Shown piece by piece: positions 61,781 to 63,530 of a DNA stretch of 63,530 nt. Numbering within the stretch: the first letter of the stretch is position 1; each line of letters opens with the position of its first letter. The stretch comes from Clostridia bacterium (GTDB lineage: Bacteria > Bacillota > Clostridia > Oscillospirales > CAG-272), in the NCBI GenBank assembly GCA_017411745.1, contig JAFQPM010000017.1:1-63530 (forward strand), given 5' to 3'. Position numbers and translations under genes: made by a program. The notes below the pieces were generated by a model. It searched no databases. It saw nothing but the letters and a program-made list of their open reading frames with translations, and was not told where the DNA came from.

Positions 61781-63155
61781 GGTTAATGCACCGCTTGATC
61801 CCGGCTTTATGCCGATGTCCGTTGTTTGCCGTGATTTTGACGCTGCCGTTAAGGCGGTTGGCGGCGACAAGCTCACCATCGCTCTTGAAAGAAACGACGG
61901 CTTGACCTCGACTTACACCCTTGAGGTATTTAAGGACGGCACGGGTCACGACGAGGAAAACTATGCTGTCGTTGAAAGACTTGCAAAGACTATGCTTTGG
62001 GCGCGCGGCGGCTACAAGCTGACTATCGCGGGCTCCAAGCTCATCGCTGACAGATTAAAAGAGGCTTACAAGGTCGGCGGCGAGCGTGAATTCGACCGCG
62101 ACTTTATGTCGGGTATTTACGAGGCTGATTTTGAGGTTGTTCACGTGCCCTTTGAAGAGGCGCCCGTGGCTCACGAATCTCCTGCTCCCGTTGGACGTCA
62201 CCTTGACGGATGCCGTATCGGCTTTGATGCGGGCGGAAGTGACCGCAAGGTCTCCGCTGTAGTTGAGGGTGAGGCGATCTACTCCGAGGAGGTCGTTTGG
62301 TTCCCGAAGCTTCAGAACGATCCTCAGTATCACTACGACGGAATTCTCGACGCTATGACCACCGCCGCGTCCAAGATGCCCCGTGTTGACGGTATCGGCG
62401 TTTCGACTGCGGGTGTTGTAGTCGGTAACAGAATTATGGCGTCTTCGCTCTTCCTTAAGGTAAAGAGTGAGAATCCCGAGGCTTTTGAAAAGGTAGTTAA
62501 GAACATATATATTGATATCGCAAAGACCTTTGGCGACGTTCCCGTAGAGGTTGCGAACGACGGAGACATTACCGCGCTGGCAGGCGCTATGGACCTTAAC
62601 GACAACAACGTGCTCGGCGTTGCTATGGGTACGAGTGAGGCAGGCGGATACGTTGACGGAAACGGAAATATCACGGGCTGGCTCAACGAGCTTGCTTTCG
62701 TTCCCGCAGACTTCAACAAGGACGCTATGGTTGACGAGTGGTCGGGTGACTACGGCTGCGGCGTTAAGTATTTCTCGCAGGATGCGGTCATTAAGCTCGC
62801 TCCCGCGGCAAATATCGAGCTCGACGAGAGCGCTTCTCCCGCAGAAAAGCTCAAGGTCGTTCAGAAGCTTATGGCAGAGGGCGACGAGCGCGCAGCTAAG
62901 ATCTACGAGACTATCGGCGCGTACTTCGGCTATGCTGTCGCTTATTACGCGCAGTTCTACGATATCAAGCACGTGCTTCTTATGGGTCGTGTTTCCTCGG
63001 GTGAGGGCGGTAACATTCTCCACAGAAACGCAGAGAAGGTTCTCGCAGAGGAATTCCCCGAGCTTGCAAAGAAGATCACTATCCATATCCCCGATGAGAG
63101 CAGCCGCCGCGTAGGTCAGTCTATCGCCGCTGCAAGTCTTCCTAAGGTTAAGTAA
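61770..63155 (+). CDS. ROK-like protein with an extra N-terminal domain
   Basis: A 461-residue cytosolic protein. From about residue 148 it resembles the ROK sugar kinase/repressor fold: phosphate-binding FDAGGSDRKVSAV (usual form DxGGTK), VANDGDITALAGAM with the putative catalytic Asp, and a Gly-rich GTSEAGGYVDGNGNITGW. The ROK zinc motif CxCGxxGCxE is not present; only one Cys remains in DYGCGVKY. Residues 1-147 form a separate domain I cannot identify, without a helix-turn-helix look. Overlap with nagA suggests a joint pathway, perhaps an amino sugar kinase. The ATG follows GGGAGGAAAAACTGTTT. Confidence 0.75.
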   Translation: MLLKVNAPLDPGFMPMSVVCRDFDAAVKAVGGDKLTIALERNDGLTSTYTLEVFKDGTGHDEENYAVVERLAKTMLWARGGYKLTIAGSKLIADRLKEAYKVGGEREFDRDFMSGIYEADFEVVHVPFEEAPVAHESPAPVGRHLDGCRIGFDAGGSDRKVSAVVEGEAIYSEEVVWFPKLQNDPQYHYDGILDAMTTAASKMPRVDGIGVSTAGVVVGNRIMASSLFLKVKSENPEAFEKVVKNIYIDIAKTFGDVPVEVANDGDITALAGAMDLNDNNVLGVAMGTSEAGGYVDGNGNITGWLNELAFVPADFNKDAMVDEWSGDYGCGVKYFSQDAVIKLAPAANIELDESASPAEKLKVVQKLMAEGDERAAKIYETIGAYFGYAVAYYAQFYDIKHVLLMGRVSSGEGGNILHRNAEKVLAEEFPELAKKITIHIPDESSRRVGQSIAAASLPKVK

Positions 63156-63168
63156 GAGGGATAGATTA

Positions 63169-63238
63169 TGGGGAGGAAACTTTTTGGAAAAAGGTTTCCT
63201 CCCCATACCCTACCTTCAAAAACTTTCAATAAAAGGGC
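63169..63238 (+). terminator. palindromic terminator-like repeat, copy E (after the ROK-like gene)
   Basis: ATGGGGAGGAAAC (63169-63181) pairs with GTTTCCTCCCCAT (63195-63207), extended by a T/A helix, and is followed by ACCTTCAAAAACTTTCAATA and AAAGGG, the shared tail. Confidence 0.75.
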
Positions 63239-63257
63239 AGAATGGGCACTTTTTGGG

Positions 63258-63286
63258 TTGACAAAAGGGAATTTGTGTGGTAAAAT
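63258..63286 (+). promoter_or_regulatory. promoter of tRNA-Leu
   Basis: TTGACA (63258-63263), a 17-base spacer and TAAAAT (63281-63286), 53 bases before the tRNA. Between them, CGCGGGCGTGTGTGG resembles the first bases of the tRNA. Confidence 0.7.
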
Positions 63287-63339
63287 TATTTAGTTCGCGG
63301 GCGTGTGTGGATTCATTCCACCAGCCCACTCATAAATTC

Positions 63340-63423
63340 GCGGGCGTGGTGGAATGGCAGACACGCCAGATTTAGGATCTGGTGTCCCTCGACGTGCAGG
63401 TTCAAGTCCTGTCGCCCGCACCA
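63340..63423 (+). tRNA. tRNA-Leu (anticodon TAG)
   Basis: An 84-base tRNA with encoded CCA. The acceptor stem pairs GCGGGCG with CGCCCGC; the anticodon arm is CCAGA-TTTAGGA-TCTGG, giving anticodon TAG; a long variable arm (TGTCCCTCGACGTG) marks the class II leucine type; the T arm is CAGG-TTCAAGT-CCTG. It reads CUA and, by wobble, other CUN leucine codons. Confidence 0.96.
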
Positions 63424-63461
63424 AAAATACGCAGTAGGGTTTATCCCTGCTGCGTATTTTT
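63424..63461 (+). terminator. terminator after tRNA-Leu
   Basis: AAAATACGCAG (63424-63434) pairs with CTGCGTATTTT (63450-63460) with an inner GGG/CCC helix, followed by T residues. Confidence 0.85.
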
Positions 63462-63530
63462 CGTATGGTCGAGCAGTCCCACTTGAATCTGCCACCGAGC
63501 GAAGCGAGTGTATGGGTTCTAAGTCCTGTC
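63462..63530 (+). other. window end with a T-arm-like sequence
   Basis: The last bases, GGTTCTAAGTCCTGTC, match the T arm of the tRNA-Leu just upstream except for one extra base. No complete tRNA is visible before the edge. Confidence 0.35.

Noticed and set aside
63313..63495. 60-codon minus-strand frame reading GRQDLNLHVEGHQI
   Set aside because: It is the antisense translation of tRNA-Leu, a well-known false gene.

Overview
The window looks like a chromosomal segment of an uncultured anaerobic member of the Clostridia (Firmicutes/Bacillota), probably a gut lineage. Evidence: the order of the S10-spc-alpha ribosomal gene cluster, a CIRCE-type operator before groESL, the sporulation pair spoIIGA-sigE, zinc-binding (C+) forms of S14, S4, L36 and adenylate kinase, and strong AGGAGG ribosome binding sites. 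The species cannot be named from the sequence alone.

Region 1 (1-15312): ribosomal and associated genes all on the plus strand: rplC (5' truncated by the window edge), rplD, rplW, rplB, rpsS, rplV, rpsC, rplP, rpmC, rpsQ, rplN, rplX, rplE, rpsN, rpsH, rplF, rplR, rpsE, rpmD, rplO, secY, adk, map, infA, rpmJ, rpsM, rpsK, rpsD, rpoA, rplQ, ending in a strong terminator. A 293-base noncoding gap between rpsN and rpsH holds a long palindrome and further hairpins.

Region 2 (15339-38764): housekeeping and accessory genes: a DUF2752 membrane protein, a PHP-domain protein, mgtE, an AGCS amino acid symporter (minus), groES-groEL, a Cof-type HAD phosphatase, a BspA-like leucine-rich lipoprotein, recG and a tyrosine recombinase (both minus), a small membrane protein, a response regulator/histidine kinase/PiT/DUF47 phosphate operon, an isocitrate dehydrogenase and an aconitase-family hydratase (both minus), and a small membrane protein.

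Region 3 (38765-55679): a 1.6-kb gene-free stretch ends in a TTGACA/TATTAT promoter and a roughly 490-nt leader with long helices. It leads into a seven-gene, 15-kb unit: a giant solute-binding protein, two ABC permeases, an NHL-TPR-Yip1 membrane protein, a 1885-residue secreted protein resembling the DUF5696 group, and two more permeases, then a terminator. There is no ATPase or recognisable hydrolase. I regard this leader plus operon as the most interesting part of the window.

Region 4 (55763-63530): a PH-like membrane protein, sigE and spoIIGA (minus), the remnant of a larger gene (minus), then a plus-strand amino-sugar-type group (Gfo/Idh/MocA oxidoreductase, nagA, and an overlapping ROK-like protein with an extra N-terminal domain), and tRNA-Leu(TAG).

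Recurring non-coding signals: a two-hairpin leader shared by groEL and the Gfo/Idh gene, and five copies of a palindromic terminator-like repeat with a conserved tail (after groEL, recG, the aconitase gene and the ROK gene, and in front of icd).
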